Below, piece after piece: positions 10,249 through 22,600 of a DNA stretch of 64,000 nt (its first letter is position 1; every line of letters begins with the position of its first letter). Below the pieces are notes generated by a model. That model did not search any database. It was not told the DNA's origin and was given only the letters and a program-made list of their open reading frames with translations. Source of the stretch: Acridotheres tristis (taxonomy: Eukaryota > Chordata > Aves > Passeriformes > Sturnidae); contig CM072919.1 in assembly GCA_037013685.1 (NCBI GenBank), forward strand, positions 4,385,152 to 4,449,151, in the 5' to 3' direction. The position numbers were made by a program, and so were the translations under genes.

Positions 10249-11560
10249 TGCCTCTGTTCCCTTAGCTCCTTTGAAAAATAAAGGTGAACTCTAATTAGTA
10301 TCTCTATATTTTTACCTTCTATCCTGAGAATGGAGGATTGAACCACAGCAGAAGGATGAGCAGGGCTGAAGGATAAGGAGGGAAGGGGTTTTTGGAGATT
10401 AAGGCAGAAGATTGGCACGGAGGAGATTTTGACTCCTGTTCTTGCCTCTGCCAGTCTTCCCTCCGTGACCTTGGGCAAGTTGCTTCACTTCTCCCTCAGT
10501 CTCCCCGTGAGTAAAGCAGGATCATAACTCTGCTGTTCCTCCCCAGGGGAGAGGAGAGGCTGAGGGCTGATATTTGTCATTTAATGTGCTCTGGAGCCCT
10601 GGCTGGGAGTGCTGGAGTGGCAGCAGTGTCACCGTGGCAGAGCAGCTCGTGCATCTCTCCCTAGGGAGAGGCAGCACCTGGCACTGTGGGATCTGCCCTG
10701 TTCTCAGGATTGGGGTAAAAAACCACCGATTAAACCCCTTCTGTGATAAGTTCTGAATGCCACTGTGAGCAAAAGGACCTGCCGTGTTTTCAAAGGAAGA
10801 TGGTTTGGATGCAGCCCCAGGAGTCAGAGGGGGGACAGGGGCTTTACCCCGACTGTCACTGCCTCCCACCTGGGAGCCCTGCCCCGGGCTGGCCACTGAG
10901 AGACAGCAGGAGGGGCTTCAAATCCAATAACCCAAGGGAGAGGCAGCCAGCAGGGCTCTTGTCTCCTGTCCCAGGTTCCTGTCACCTCTGCCGTGCCCTG
11001 ACCTGCCTCAGTCCCTGTGCACAGCCCTGGGGGATGGCCAGAGGTCCTGAGCAGGACATCTGTGAGCTCCTCACATCTGTGCCAAGAGCCTAAAGGGGGG
11101 AGCCGGGGATTTGCTGGCCAAGGTGGGATCAAACCTGCAGCTTCATGTGGAGCAAGGTGCCCACGGGTCCCTGTCCCTGCCTGGGCTAACACAGCCCTGA
11201 TGCCAACGCTGGCCCCAGGAGTGGGGAAGGTCAGTGCAAGGGTCATCGTGTGTCCAGTGAGTAGCAGACAGCGATGTCAGCTGAGAGCCTCGGGGGTTTC
11301 TTTACATTCCTACAAGAAAATGGAGCCAGTCTGAAGCCAAGAGCCACGGAGGCTCTGCCAGCAGCCAGCTGGACTGGGCTGCTTCAATGGCCACCCCACC
11401 TAAAATACCCCCAGCCCTCCTCTGTGTCCTGTAATTCGAGATAGGCCAAGAAGTTTCCTACTGGGAGCTGTCTTCCTTGACTCAGGTCCTTTTCCCACAG
11501 GCAGTGCAGGTGTTTGGGGTTTTGCAGTCATGTCACTCATTTTCTTTGTTTTCTTTGCAG

Positions 11561-11578
11561 AAGGTACACCGATCCGAG
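11561..11578 (+). CDS. PTPRS: PTPRS mini-exon A, part 2 (18 nt)
   Basis: 18 nt, AAGGTACACCGATCCGAG, between TTTGCAG and GTAAGA; phase 1 at both ends. It completes a Glu or Gly codon and adds G-T-P-I-R, then the first base of the Gly that opens the next exon. Together with the 9-nt exon it forms the nine-residue meA insert of Ig2. Because both pieces are multiples of three and in the same phase, forms with none, either or both are possible in frame, as described for LAR-family genes. Confidence 0.93.
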
Positions 11579-13987
11579 GTAAGACACCCCCTCACTCACT
11601 CACCCACTCTCCAAACACTTCTCTCCACACAGATCCCGTTTCATTGCCCTGTGCTCAATACAGATTTGTGTTGTTGTTATGTTTTCTTGTCCTGCTTCAC
11701 CTCTGGATATTTCTTTTTTTATACGTGTCTTTATTTTATCTATGGTTATAATGTCCTTTTTTGTTTGCTGGGTGCACTTGGTAATACTGATACTGTTATT
11801 CTAATAACGTCTCCGGCTGCGCTGCCTCAGATTTATGGCAGAGTTTTAAGAGCTAATCTCTCCAGGACTATGAAGGACTGAAGTTTATCTCGAGCATTAA
11901 ATGCTATCAAAGCTTGGTAAACACTTAGGACTTTCTCTTGATTGGTGCAAAGTGCTCCCGAGCTGCTGATGGTGATGAGAGTTTTCCAGTCCTTTGCTCA
12001 GGCAGATCTGCAGCACTTACCATCTCAGCGTGCTCGTTTGTTTGGTTCCAGAGCCTCTTTCCACTTCCTCCCCACTCTCTTACCCTTAGGTTTCTCTGGG
12101 AAAGATCCATGGTAAGTAGTTTCTGCACTGTCCCTTTAATGGAGTCAAAAATTGACCTCAAGCTGAAAGGCAGGAGGAGTTGGGTGTGCACCCCTTGGAA
12201 GACTCTGCTTTGGTTTTATCTCCACTGGCACATTTAAAATTCCATAATTCTCTGCTGGTAAAAGCAACAGGAGGTGCTGTAGGTGAGATTTACGTGTTCA
12301 CACATCATCTCTGCTGGCTCCTGACAAGTGCTGAGCACTCCTCACCCTCCCTGCAGCTCATTTCTGCCATTGCCTCGACCGGCAGGGGTGAGGAGTGGGC
12401 AGGGAGGGAGGGCTGGGTCCCCATTCCCTAGGGAAAGCTTCCCACTGCAGTCCTTGCTTCCCTTCCTGCTCTGGAATGAGGCTTCATCTCCCCTGGGCAC
12501 TCCTCACACCAGCGATGCTCATGAGGAGCACAGAAAATGTATCTGGAACCAATGGAAACAACCCACAGATTTGTCCAAATTAACAGAAATTTCTGGGAAA
12601 ACTCACCAGCCAGCTTTCCACCCAAGTGGAGCTCTCCAACAGCAGAGCTGGAGCTGTAATTCCATATGAAATATGCTCAGCTGGGTGCTCAGTGGGAAGC
12701 TCCAGCCAGTTGGGGATTTAACTCCTTTCTTCCTGAAATGCCCACAGATTCTTTTGGAATGGATTTTGTTTGGTTTACTGGCCTGGGTGGGGTTTTTTGG
12801 GGGGTTTAACTCCCTCTGTTCTGCCTTTGGGGGCTCCCAGGCACAGGGGATGCTGTGGGGAATTGCACTCATGGCCCAGCCTGTCCCAGATCGTGTCCCA
12901 GCCCCACGTCCCCCCCAGCAGCATCGTTCCCACCCACGCAGGGGAACGTGAGCTCGGTGTCCTCTGTGAACACACTGCTTTTTCCTGCCTGGAAAGGCTG
13001 GATCTGCAACCAACAATGATCTCATTTGCACTCCTCTCACTTAAGATTTTATCAATACTATTACACTGAGCTGGAATTGTTTGGTTTTCATAGTTAGGTG
13101 GGGTTTTTTTTTTCCAGAGATGGGAGTTAAGAATCCTACCACATGTGAGCTCTGTCCATATCTGTAGTATAATCATGTACTCCTAATACATAAAACATTT
13201 GAGAGCCTGCTGAATTATTTATGTAGTATGTATTTTAGCTGGAGTTTTGCAGGGATGAAGCCTTCTGAGGTAAATGAGGCAATTTTCTTCCATGTAGTTC
13301 CATGCTGCATCTCTCTGCATATTTGCTGACAGGAATCTTTAGTTTGGGCTCTGGGTATATTCTTGTAGCCTGCAATAATATACAAGTTCAAGAAAAACCT
13401 TAATCCTTTTGGCCCAGATGCTGTAAACCATGCAGGCAATTTTGAAGTTGCGATGCAGTATTTACAGGGTTTTCCCTGGGGAATATTTACTATCAGGAAG
13501 GTGCTTTTCACAGGGGGCTCTTATCTCCCGTAGGCTTCCTGAGGAGCAGGTATTGGGCACAAAACAAAGGCAGCAGTGATAGAAATTCCCCAGGCAGTGG
13601 GTGACAAAGCCTTTCACTTTTATGGTCACTGCTTCAAATTGAGCAAGGGAAAGTCAACTGCCTGCTGATGGATTTCTGGGGATCACAGTAATATGGATTA
13701 TTGAGGCTGATTTCGGGAGTTCTGGTGCAGAACGCCTGCATTGCAGAAGCCACAAAACTTGGTGCTTTTGCTGATGAGTTCAGGACAAAGAGCAACACTG
13801 ACTAGAGAGGGGGGATTCGATTTTCTCGTGCTGTCGGGTCCGTGCGCAGGCACAGCCGGGACCGGGCTCCGCAGAGGCTCCGTGCCCCGCACCGGGGGTG
13901 CCTGAGCCCGGGGGGCTCCTGGCCTGCCTGCCCAGCCAGCAGAGCGGTGACCATGTGTCTGTGCTGCCGTCTCTTCTCCCCTCACAG
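11579..13987 (+). other. PTPRS: Intron between meA and Ig2b
   Basis: 2.4 kb. A CTCA-rich start (11590-11620) and an AT-rich segment (13000-13250) are visible. I see no exon, mobile element or array. Confidence 0.8.
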
Positions 13988-14098
13988 GTGGGCTGCAGAT
14001 CGAGAGCAGCGAGGAGACGGACCAGGGCAAGTACGAGTGCGTGGCCAGCAACAGCGCCGGGGTGCGCTACTCGTCCCCCGCTAACCTTTACGTGAGAG
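13988..14098 (+). CDS. PTPRS: PTPRS exon: second half of Ig2
   Basis: 111 nt, phase 1 to phase 1; acceptor CTCACAG, donor GAGAG|GTAGGG. It codes Ig2 strands [22 protein letters not shown] with the DxGxYxC signature that carries the second Ig cysteine, then [16 protein letters not shown] leading into the Ig2-Ig3 linker. The last base starts a codon completed either by meB (Glu) or directly by the Ig3 exon (Val). GC-rich at third positions, unlike the AT-rich intron just upstream. Confidence 0.97.
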
Positions 14099-16627
14099 GT
14101 AGGGAGCACAACAGCTCAGCGGCACCCAGACCCTCCCCATCCCACCCTTCCCGAGGGAACAGAGGGGCTCAGCATTCCCCGGACCCTTCCCGAGGGAGCA
14201 GAGGGGCTCAGCATCCCCCGGACCCTTCCCGAGGGAGCAGAGGGGCTCAGCATCCCCCGGACCCTTCCCGAGGGAGCAGAGGGGCTCAGCATCCCCCGGA
14301 CCCTCCCCGAGGGAGCAGAGGGGCTCAGCATCCCCTGGACCCTCCCCATCCCACCCTTCCCGGGGGAGCAGAGGGGCTCAGCATCCCCTGGACCCTCCCC
14401 ATCCCACCCTTCCCGAGGGAGCAGAGGGGCTCAGCATCCCCTGGACCCTTCCCGAGGGAGTAGAGGGGCTCAGCATCCTCCGGACCCTCCCCGAGGGAGC
14501 AGAGGGGCTCAGCATCCCCCGGACCCTTCCCCGGTCCTGTCCCGGCCCATCCCACCCTTCCCGGGGTGCACCCCCAAATCCCTCCTGGGGCCCCAGGGCG
14601 CGGCTGCCTCACCCACGGCCAAGTGTGACCCAAGACAGGGCACCCCAAAATATGCCCGCGTCAGCCCGCAGAGCCCACGGGGGAGCGAATCCCTTGGGTT
14701 CGGAGCATGGAGCATCCCCTGGAGCGGCTGGGGCTGGGTTTGGTTCTGGTCCTGGTCCCGGTGTGTCCCTGGATCCCCCAGACTGCAGCGGGGCGCGCTG
14801 TCCCTGTCGCCCTCAGCCCCGCAGTTATTTGTCCCCGGTTCCTTGGCCACCAGCAGCCAGCCCTGCCCCAGGGACAGCCCCTTGGCCCCGCACACGGGAA
14901 CACACGCCAGGGACTGGCTTCTGCTCCATGCCCCCTCCATGTTCTCCTACCCCGTGGGCCAACAGCCTCCCCACTTCCCCTTATTTTGATCTCTCTGACC
15001 TGTAATATTTTGTGTGTAGCTTTGGTTTAACATCTTTCCACAGCAAAAACCCTTTTGGTAACGAGAGAGCAGGGCTGGTCCTTCTCAATTTAAAAAAAAA
15101 AAAAAATTAAAAAAAAAAATTAAAAAAAAAATACCATTGGGAGGAAAAAAGCAAAGTTACATCCCGGCAATGTTCCCATTTCCATCCCATCGACAGAGGA
15201 GGCGCCTCCCACCTACACTGCCGTTAATCTGCAGTCCAATGCAGAGCCATGCTCCTGTGTGCACTCCTTTCTCTTCTCTCTTTCTCTCTCTCTCGTGTCT
15301 CACGCTCACTAAATCACATGCACATGGAGAGAAGGCTTTTAATAATTTAATGTTTCCAAGCTAAATTTTTAAATAGCCTTTTGTGGCCAGCTGGAAAATT
15401 GCGTTTGAAATTTGCCCTGTCGCCTGGGCCCCGAAATTCCGATTTTTGGGAACATAAATCTGGATCTGATACTAATTCAGGGCTGAATCCATCGCAGACA
15501 GCTTAGCTGGAATGGTTTGGGTTCTTTTCTAAAAAACAAACAAACAAACAAACAAAAAAAAAAACTAAAAAGAAATTGAACAGGAAAAATGTGGGGATTT
15601 TTCATTCTTGTTTTGTTTATAAGTTTCCTCTCCTTTTCTGGCCACTCGGAAACTGCCCAGGAGACAAAGGTTGTAACTCGGTGTTGTCTCCACACCTGGA
15701 TGGGAGGGCTCCAGGTGCTGGCCCTGGTCCTGCCCCCGTTAGCCCCAGTGTACCTGGGCCTGCCGAGAGAGTGCAGAGAACGGCGAGTGCCAGCCCGGCC
15801 TGTGCTCTGGGTGCTTTTCATGCTGTTTAATTCCTTGTTTCTTGTGTGTTAATATCGTGGAAAGGTAACAAATTTCGGAAATGGATTTGCTTTTGGTGGG
15901 AGGGAGAGTTCATGCACATTTTTCTTCCTTTTTTTTTTTTTTCTTTTTTTTTTGTTTTGGAAGAGTCTCGAGCACTCTTGTGTTTCCAATTGACTTGTTT
16001 CTCCCATAACATGCTTGTCTCTATAGACCACCTGGGATAGGAGTTGTAAGTTTTGAAACATTGCAAGGAAATGGTTTGGTTTTGCTTTTCCTTTTCCTTC
16101 TCCTAATTATTTCTTCCTTTTTTTTTTTTTTTTTTTTTTTAATTTTAATTTTTTTTTTTTTTTTTCCTCCTTATCGAGTCCCGTGGTGGAGTCAGAGTGA
16201 GCAGGGCTGGGCGTGGGGCTGGGGGCAGCGTGGGGTCCCAGCTGGGGCTGCTCCCTGGGGCTGCCCTGCCCGGCCGGGCTCCTTTCCCCTCTGCCAGGAG
16301 CTCGACTGCAAGGGAGGGACAATCCTGCTGGCTCAGCAGCCCTGGGGGGGCTGATTCTGATGATTCTGAGCCAGGATTGCTCCCAGCTTTGGTTGGGCTT
16401 AAAGGGATGGGAGGGGGAACCATAGGAAGGCAGGAAAGAGGGTCGTTACTATCTTCATTTCTTTTTTTCCTTTCTTTTTATTTTGGTTAAGAGAAAAAAA
16501 AAAAAATCAATCAATTTGCAGCTGACAGCCTTGAGAAGGCCTTTTTTTACTCTCTCTGTGTTTCCCCTATTTTTCTCTTCTCCTCATGTCATTGTGTTCC
16601 GCATCAAACCCCCTTAACATCCCTCAG
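14099..16627 (+). other. PTPRS: Intron between Ig2b and meB
   Basis: 2.5 kb. A 39-bp array (14129-14529) starts 31 nt after the donor. Further on are A-rich tracts (15091-15130), an AAAC run (15537-15557) and T tracts (15930-15955 and 16118-16165). No other exon is seen. Confidence 0.85.
14129..14529 (+). repeat. 39-bp GC-rich minisatellite, ~10 units
   Basis: Units read roughly 'cccttcccgagggagcagag' + 'gggctcagcatcccccgga'; some carry an extra 'ccatcccacccttcccg' insertion. Because 39 is a multiple of three and the units lack stops, the Ig2b frame stays open through this part of the intron if it is retained. Confidence 0.93.
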
Positions 16628-16639
16628 AGCTACGAGAAG
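16628..16639 (+). CDS. PTPRS: PTPRS mini-exon B (12 nt)
   Basis: AGCTACGAGAAG between CCCTCAG and GTTGGT. Joined to the Ig2b exon (phase 1) it codes E-L-R-E, then Val of the Ig3 exon, giving [14 protein letters not shown] exactly as in the mammalian meB-plus form. Without it the linker reads VRVRRVAP. Family knowledge: meB is a four-residue Ig2-Ig3 linker that switches binding to Slitrks, IL1RAPL1 and other synaptic partners. The donor GTTGGT is weak, fitting a regulated exon. Confidence 0.94.
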
Positions 16640-16792
16640 GTTGGTGTGGTTTTTTTCTTTTTTACTTTCTTTACCCACATTTTTACATTCGTGAGAGAAA
16701 AAAAAAAAAAAAAAAAAAAAAATATGAAAAAAAAATTAAAAAAAAAAAAAAAAAAATGAAAAGAGAAAAAGCAAGAAATCTTTAAGATGAGC

Positions 16793-16816
16793 GAGACCCG
16801 CGCATTCCCGGGTCTC
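16793..16816 (+). other. Perfect 8-bp hairpin 154 nt downstream of meB
   Basis: GAGACCCG (16793-16800) and CGGGTCTC (16809-16816) are exact reverse complements separated by an 8-nt loop CGCATTCC. It stands out as a GC-rich island between an A-rich tract and AT-rich sequence. Function is inferred only: an RNA structure close to a regulated micro-exon. Confidence 0.6.
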
Positions 16817-16931
16817 ACGGAGATGAGTTGAGTTGCATTGTGGGCCTCTCTATGCATCCTTTGGTAATGTTGCTGAGTTCTTGCACTTTTTTGTCGTCAT
16901 GGTTACCTTGCCGTTTGGACATTGGGCCTGA

Positions 16932-16967
16932 TGCATGATAGGAGAATGTAACAATCTTCTTTGCATG
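16932..16967 (+). promoter_or_regulatory. Pair of TGCATG motifs downstream of meB (RBFOX-type)
   Basis: TGCATG occurs at 16932-16937 and again at 16962-16967, about 290-330 nt past the meB donor. UGCAUG is the binding site of RBFOX splicing factors, which favour inclusion of an upstream neural exon when bound downstream. Two sites 30 nt apart are more than expected by chance in such a short stretch; binding itself is inferred. Confidence 0.5.
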
Positions 16968-18216
16968 CCACTTTTTAAATTAATTACGAATTTTTTTTTT
17001 TTTTCGATATATAAATATGTATCGTTTCTTTCCGTTACACGATTCTGGTTTCTTTTGAAGTGGATTTATTCTTACTTTCCAAATTTTTGGTTCTGTTGGG
17101 TTTTTTGCTTTCTCTTGATTTCCTGTTTCTGTTTTGATTGGTTATGCTGTGCTGTAGTTTATTCCAAACGCATTGTGAGAAGCCAGTGTTCCTGCCCACC
17201 CGGTGGTACTGAACTCCTCAATCCCTGCAGGAGGAAAGGAGTCACACAGCTCTAACGCCTGTCCATGGAAGCCCTGCTGTTTGGGACAAACCTTTTGTTT
17301 TTTGGGGGAGGGAGGGATCTGGGAAGTGGAAAAGATGGTGAGAACCCAGGGGGTGATTCCAAGAGTTAGAGCACGCCCTGGGTCACGTTATTGCTCATTT
17401 ATTTCTTGAGGTGTGGCTCTTGTTCCGCCTCCTGCACGCAAAGAAAAGCCCTGACCCTGCTCCGAGGGCTTCCCCAGCCACGGGAGCTCTCACTGGTCAC
17501 TGCCCAGTTCCCTCCAGTAAGAGCAGGGGCTGTCAGCCCAGCGTGGCACGGCCAGAGCTCCTGCTGCTCCCAAATCCCACCTGCTCTGTCCTGGAGCACC
17601 CACGAGTGGGCAGGCGGTGCCCCAGCTCCAGGCAGAGCCGGGCAGAATCCCGTGGAGAAGGTGGGCACCTCGTCCTGGGGGTGCTGGGAGGGAAGGGCAG
17701 CTGCCTCCTGGCTCTGCCCGTCCCCGTTTTCCTGCTCCCTTCCCTGGGATTTATCCACTGAAACCCAGCCAGGCACAGCCAAGGCAGAGCCTCCTTCCCG
17801 AAGGAGCGTGGGGGGAGAATGCAGCTGTGCAGGCACTGCAGCAGTGCTGGGGCACATCTGGCAGCTGCAGCTATTGCAAACAGCCACCAGCAATCTGGCC
17901 AGTGACAATGGAGCTGAAAATGCCTCTTTTCCCTCTTCTCACCTCCCTGTTGATCCCCAAGAAGCTCCTGTTGGCTCCCATGTGTGCGCCCCCGGGTGAG
18001 GCACATGGGAGTGGGAACAGGGGGTGTGCAGTGTGTCGGTGGTGCCAGTGGTGCTCGGTGCTTCCCCTGTGCAGAAGTGAATGCCAGCCCCTCCCCTGGC
18101 TATGCCTTTCCCTCTGCCCTCACCTCTCAACCAGCTACCAAAGGAGTGGCTTTCCTAGGGCACAGGTATTAAAGCTGTGTGATTTTTGAGAAATCCAGTG
18201 CAGTATTGACACAGTT

Positions 18217-18262
18217 ATCTGTCTCTCTCTTTTTCTCTCTCTCTCTCTTTCTCTCTGTCTGT
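18217..18262 (+). repeat. CT-rich microsatellite
   Basis: Run of CTCTCT with TTT interruptions; a simple repeat without further features. Confidence 0.8.
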
Positions 18263-18939
18263 CCTTCTCTTTTTTTTTCTTAAAATGCTGAGATTTCAGT
18301 GCTCGGACCCCTCAGTGCTGGTATTCTCCCCTCCCCTTCCGAGTCTCCCCCCTCCCCGTAGGCACCAGGGTCCCCTCCCAAATGCTGCACTCCTGATCAT
18401 TCTCTGGGAAGAGACCAGATGTGGCTCTTCTGACTTGGGTACCAACAACAGCCAAAAAAAAAAACATTCCCCCAGTCCCAAGGCTCTTTTTTAAAGAAAA
18501 AGAAAAAATGCTTGTTCTATTAAAAAACAAAGGAATAGCATTTGAAATCAGGTTTTCCCATCCCACCTCCCTCCTGCCTAGGACTAAAAGGTGATAATCA
18601 CTCCTAATTACAGGATTTTCCTTCATGACTAGGAGTTTGAGTTTCAGGATTTAGGTGCAATTAAAAAGGGATTTATACACCATTATTTTTTTATTTGTTT
18701 ATTTTCTCTTTTATAAAGTATTTCTAACATGGCCAAACTGCACTGCTGCTGCTAAGAATCTCTTGTGATCTGAGAAGGCTTGAAGATTAAATTCTTCCTT
18801 AAGAGCCAATAAAAATAGTCATGATAATGATATCAACAGCAATAAACTCAAGCTAAATGGGATGTAATCATGATAGGCTGGAATGACACTGGGTGAGGAA
18901 ATAGAGACTTGAGGAGGTCGTGTGGTTTGCTAAAGTTTC

Positions 18940-19018
18940 AGTCTCTGAGCAGCCTGGTCTGGTGGGAGGTGTCCTGTGAGAACAGGATGGGCTTTAAGGT
19001 CCTTCCTACCCAAGCCAT
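18940..19018 (+). mobile_element. Short CR1 LINE 3' remnant
   Basis: About 80 bp of CR1 tail in sense orientation: 'agcagcctggtctggtggga', 'gggctttaaggtccttccta'. Limits are approximate. Confidence 0.65.
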
Positions 19019-19465
19019 GGGCACGGGCTTGAGATGACTGGGGAAGGGTTTGCCTGGTGTGTTCCTGCAGGTCAGACCATGCCACGCTCCAAAATACCAG
19101 AGTGCCAACAGGGGATGCCCGGGTCAGAGGCAGGAGCATCTTCCTGGAGACCACAAAATCAGGTCAGAGGCAGGTGAGGTGACCTCTGGCCCAGCCCAGG
19201 TGTGTGCCAGGTCAGGCTGAGCCAGGCTCACCTGTGGTTGGTGGAAAGGCAGCTGCAGTTCTAGGGGCAAGGCAGCGCCTCGGTGGGAATCCTGGGTTTT
19301 TATGGGTTTTTATGCAGCTTTATGGCTTTCAAAGTCTCCTTGGCTGTTTCTCTGTATCCCTCGGGACACAAATGGCATCAGACTTGTGGCCCTTAGTGAC
19401 TGCAGGAAAAGATGGATTCAAAATCCTGCAAATCCAGAGCTGTCTGCCCGTGGTGGTGTCAGAGA

Positions 19466-19606
19466 GGCTGTCCCTGCATCCCTGGAATGCCCAGGGCCAG
19501 GCTGGACACTGGGGCTTGGAGCACCTGGGACAGGGGGAGGTGTCCCTGCCATGGCAGGGGTGGCACTGGGTGGGATTTAAGGTCCCTCCAGCCCAAAACG
19601 CTCTGT
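19466..19606 (+). mobile_element. CR1 LINE 3' fragment
   Basis: CR1 tail in sense orientation: 'catccctggaatgcccaggg', 'ggacactggggcttggagc', 'tgtccctgccatggcagggg', 'ttaaggtccctccagcccaa'. 5' truncated. Confidence 0.8.
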
Positions 19607-22600
19607 GGTTTTTTTTGTCTGGAACCACATGGGGGGCTCAGCCAGGACCTGTGTGTGTGTCCCCTCAGCCAGGACCTGTGGCCAGAGCTGGTTTGCCCCC
19701 TGGAAATGCAGCAGTTTGCAGCTCTCCTCTTAATTTGGGGAGCTGCAGGCAGCCAGCTGGATTGCTCTGCTTCGATCCCAAAATCCAGCTGCTGCTCTGT
19801 GCCCTGTGTGCCAGGAGCTGGTGTCCCTGTGTGCCAGGACCTGTCCCCATGTCCCAAAGGGCAGGAGGGATGAGCTGGGTGCCTCAGATCCCCCGAGTGG
19901 GCAGAGCTGCTGCTGCTGGTGCAGGACACGTTGGCGTGGTTGAATTTAGCAGAATTAAGAATTTTCCCCTTTTTCCCGCAGTGGGGCCCTGTCAGGAGGT
20001 ACAAAAGGCAGCAGTTGGGATGCTGCAGGGATAATCCTTCCTGCTCTCTGCTCCAGCTTCTCTTGGCTCTGCTCTTTTCCAGCCCAGGGAGCTGTAAATG
20101 GCTCACAGGCATTTAAAGCAGCCCAGGCCCTGCCTTTGCTGTTTGTCACCATCAGCACGAGCTTTGTCACCCCGAGGCAGGTTCTGAGCCCAGGTCCTGC
20201 TGAGAACATTCCCAGGAGCTCCCAAGGCTCTCTGGAAAACCTCAGCTCACTGACACACCAAAGATGAAACCAGGCCAGGGCAAAACATGTAAGAGCTGAA
20301 CTAGTGGAAATCAATTAAAATAAAACCCACAGAAAGGGCAGGGACAGCGTGTGCTGAGCACCTCAGGAAATAAAGCTTCAAAATAGATTAAAATGGGACT
20401 AATTTAAGCAATAATTAGCCGGTAGCCTGGGTTAAGTTTGGCACATGAGTAATCTGACCATCAGACCAGAGCTGCTGGTTGGTTCCAGGTGGAACCATTG
20501 CTGAGCTTTTCCCTTTCAAACCCATTTAGAGGTTGAAGGAAATCATTCCACATGCACTAGAGATTTAAACAAATAGCCACGAGGTCAAAGTAGTCACTGG
20601 TATTTTAAACTGTAGGAATTTTAATATCTTTTTAGACCAGATTGATAAATTCTTCACTGGAGAAGGAGGGAGGCAGAAGCACCACTGGGTTGTAGAGCTG
20701 CCTGTGCAGTGCCCAGTGTCCAGGTGTAAAATTGAGGGATGGAGAGCTCTGGGATGATTTTTAAGGGTTGTTTTAGCACTTCTGTGGGTGGGGGAGCGCC
20801 CTGTCCATGGTTGGGGTGTCCTCAGCTCTGAAATTCTAGTTCCAAACCAAACAAAGCAAACAAAAACTTCACTGTGTTTCTGCAGAAGGATTTCTCAAGG
20901 GTATCAGGAAATGGATACAAAAAGCCACCCCCCCCCCAAAAAAAAAAAAACCAATCAAAAAAAAAATCCGAACTGTGTATATATCTTTGTATATACATGA
21001 CTATCTCTCTATAGAGGGCACTTTGCAGGAACACTGTGCTGTACTGATCTCGAAATCTCTGCCTGCCTGTGTCTCTTACACCTTTTGCATCGCTGTTCTC
21101 TTTGTTTTAGGGGAAAAAATTAGATTACACCTTGTCAAATTAAAATAACAAAAACTAAACCAGTCAAGTCTGTGTTTGAAATTACAGAGCTGCGTCAAAA
21201 ACAATTGGACTCTGATTATTTTCTGTTCAATCCTGTAAAAAACAACAGAAAAAAGAAAAAAAAAAAGGAATTGCAAAAAGACCAGAGATGTTCAGCCAGC
21301 CTGTCGCTCAGCTAATGTGGTTTTCTAAGTGAAAAGTAACAATTATTGGGAAGGTAATGGATTTCCTCCAGACCAAATCCAAGCCTTGGTCTCATTCTTT
21401 ATTTATCTACCTATTTACACATGTATTTTATTTACTGTGAAAGGAAATGAGGAAGGAGCTGGGCAGGAGGAGGGAAGCTTCTCGTCCTGTGGAGGGGCAG
21501 AGGTCGGAAATCCAAGCCCCGAGAACGAGCCTGGAATTGGAACGGGGGGGAGGGAGGACCCGCAGGGGCAGGGCCACACCACCTTTGGGAGGGGAGGACA
21601 GGTGTAATCTAAGCTTCACTAATAACGTAGAGGCTGCACATTATTTTGGCACCCTTTCCCCTACCCTTCCTCATTTTGGAGCAAGACGGAATGAACTCCT
21701 GTCTCCCCAAAATGGCCAATAATGTCCGCCTTCTCACCTCATTTGGAGCAGCAGCTTGCTGAGTGTCAAAATGTTTAATACCATTTGGTTTTGTTTGGTG
21801 CTTTCAACCCGGTCACTTCACTTTCTTTTGTTTCCTTTCTCAATTGATTTCTCCTTTAAGGTATATAAGATGCGTTTCTCTTTGAGTTGGTTTAATGTGA
21901 ATCGGGGTTTGAAGTGACAGGTTCTTGTCCAGGACGTTCTCCTTTCCCCACCTCGCTCCTCCTCCAATATTTTTTGCTCTCTGGGGGAATCTGGAAGGGG
22001 CTTTCAAAGAGCAGCTGGTGGGGTTCCTCAGCACGAACTGCTTGGTCCTCAGGTTTCTCTCATTAGCAGCATCATGGGAACACATTTTGTGGATGGATTC
22101 TGGTGTTGCAAAAGTCAACCCTGGATCACCCCGTGTCTCTTCCAATCAGGTCTGTAAATCTTTGCAAAAACACCTCTCACCTTGTGGACCCCGAGTGGTG
22201 ATGGGGAACCTGAGCCGTGCTGATTGGGACCAAAAAAAAAAGCCAAAAATGCCACTCACAGAACACAAACTGGGTCAACCTCTGCCTCTCTGAGCAGCAA
22301 CAAAACCAATTGGCTTCCCAAGGGTGTGAAGAGTTATGGATCTGTTCTGTTTCTAAAAAAGAGCACAATTTGGGGTGCAGATTTGCAGTGTGCAATGCTT
22401 ATCCAACGATTCAACAGACTCATAACTAACTGCACTTCCGAAATTTTCCTGTGCCTCCCAAACGGCTTCTCTGCATTGAAATAATTTAATTGCATCCCAA
22501 ACATCCAGCATCCAGTCTCGGAATCTGGTTCTGTCCTTTAACAAGCTGTATCCTTGTTTGAAAAAAAAAAGAAAAAAAAGAAAAAAAAAAAAGCTCCTGA

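Larger units (their letters stand above)
7442..11560 (+). other. PTPRS: Intron separating the two meA pieces
   Basis: 4.1 kb. It contains A/T homopolymers (7460-7777), a C/T-rich tandem region (8070-8402), a 9-bp CTCCTCCCT array (8602-8898) and a CTAAC-rich patch (10121-10248). The remainder (9000-10000 and 10500-11500) shows no exon or recognisable repeat. The acceptor is TTTCTTTGCAG. Confidence 0.85.

Noticed and set aside
14041..14463. Extension of the Ig2b exon into the 39-bp array
   Set aside because: The donor GAGAG|GTAGGG and conserved continuation into meB/Ig3 show the exon ends at 14098. The open extension follows from a repeat length divisible by three.
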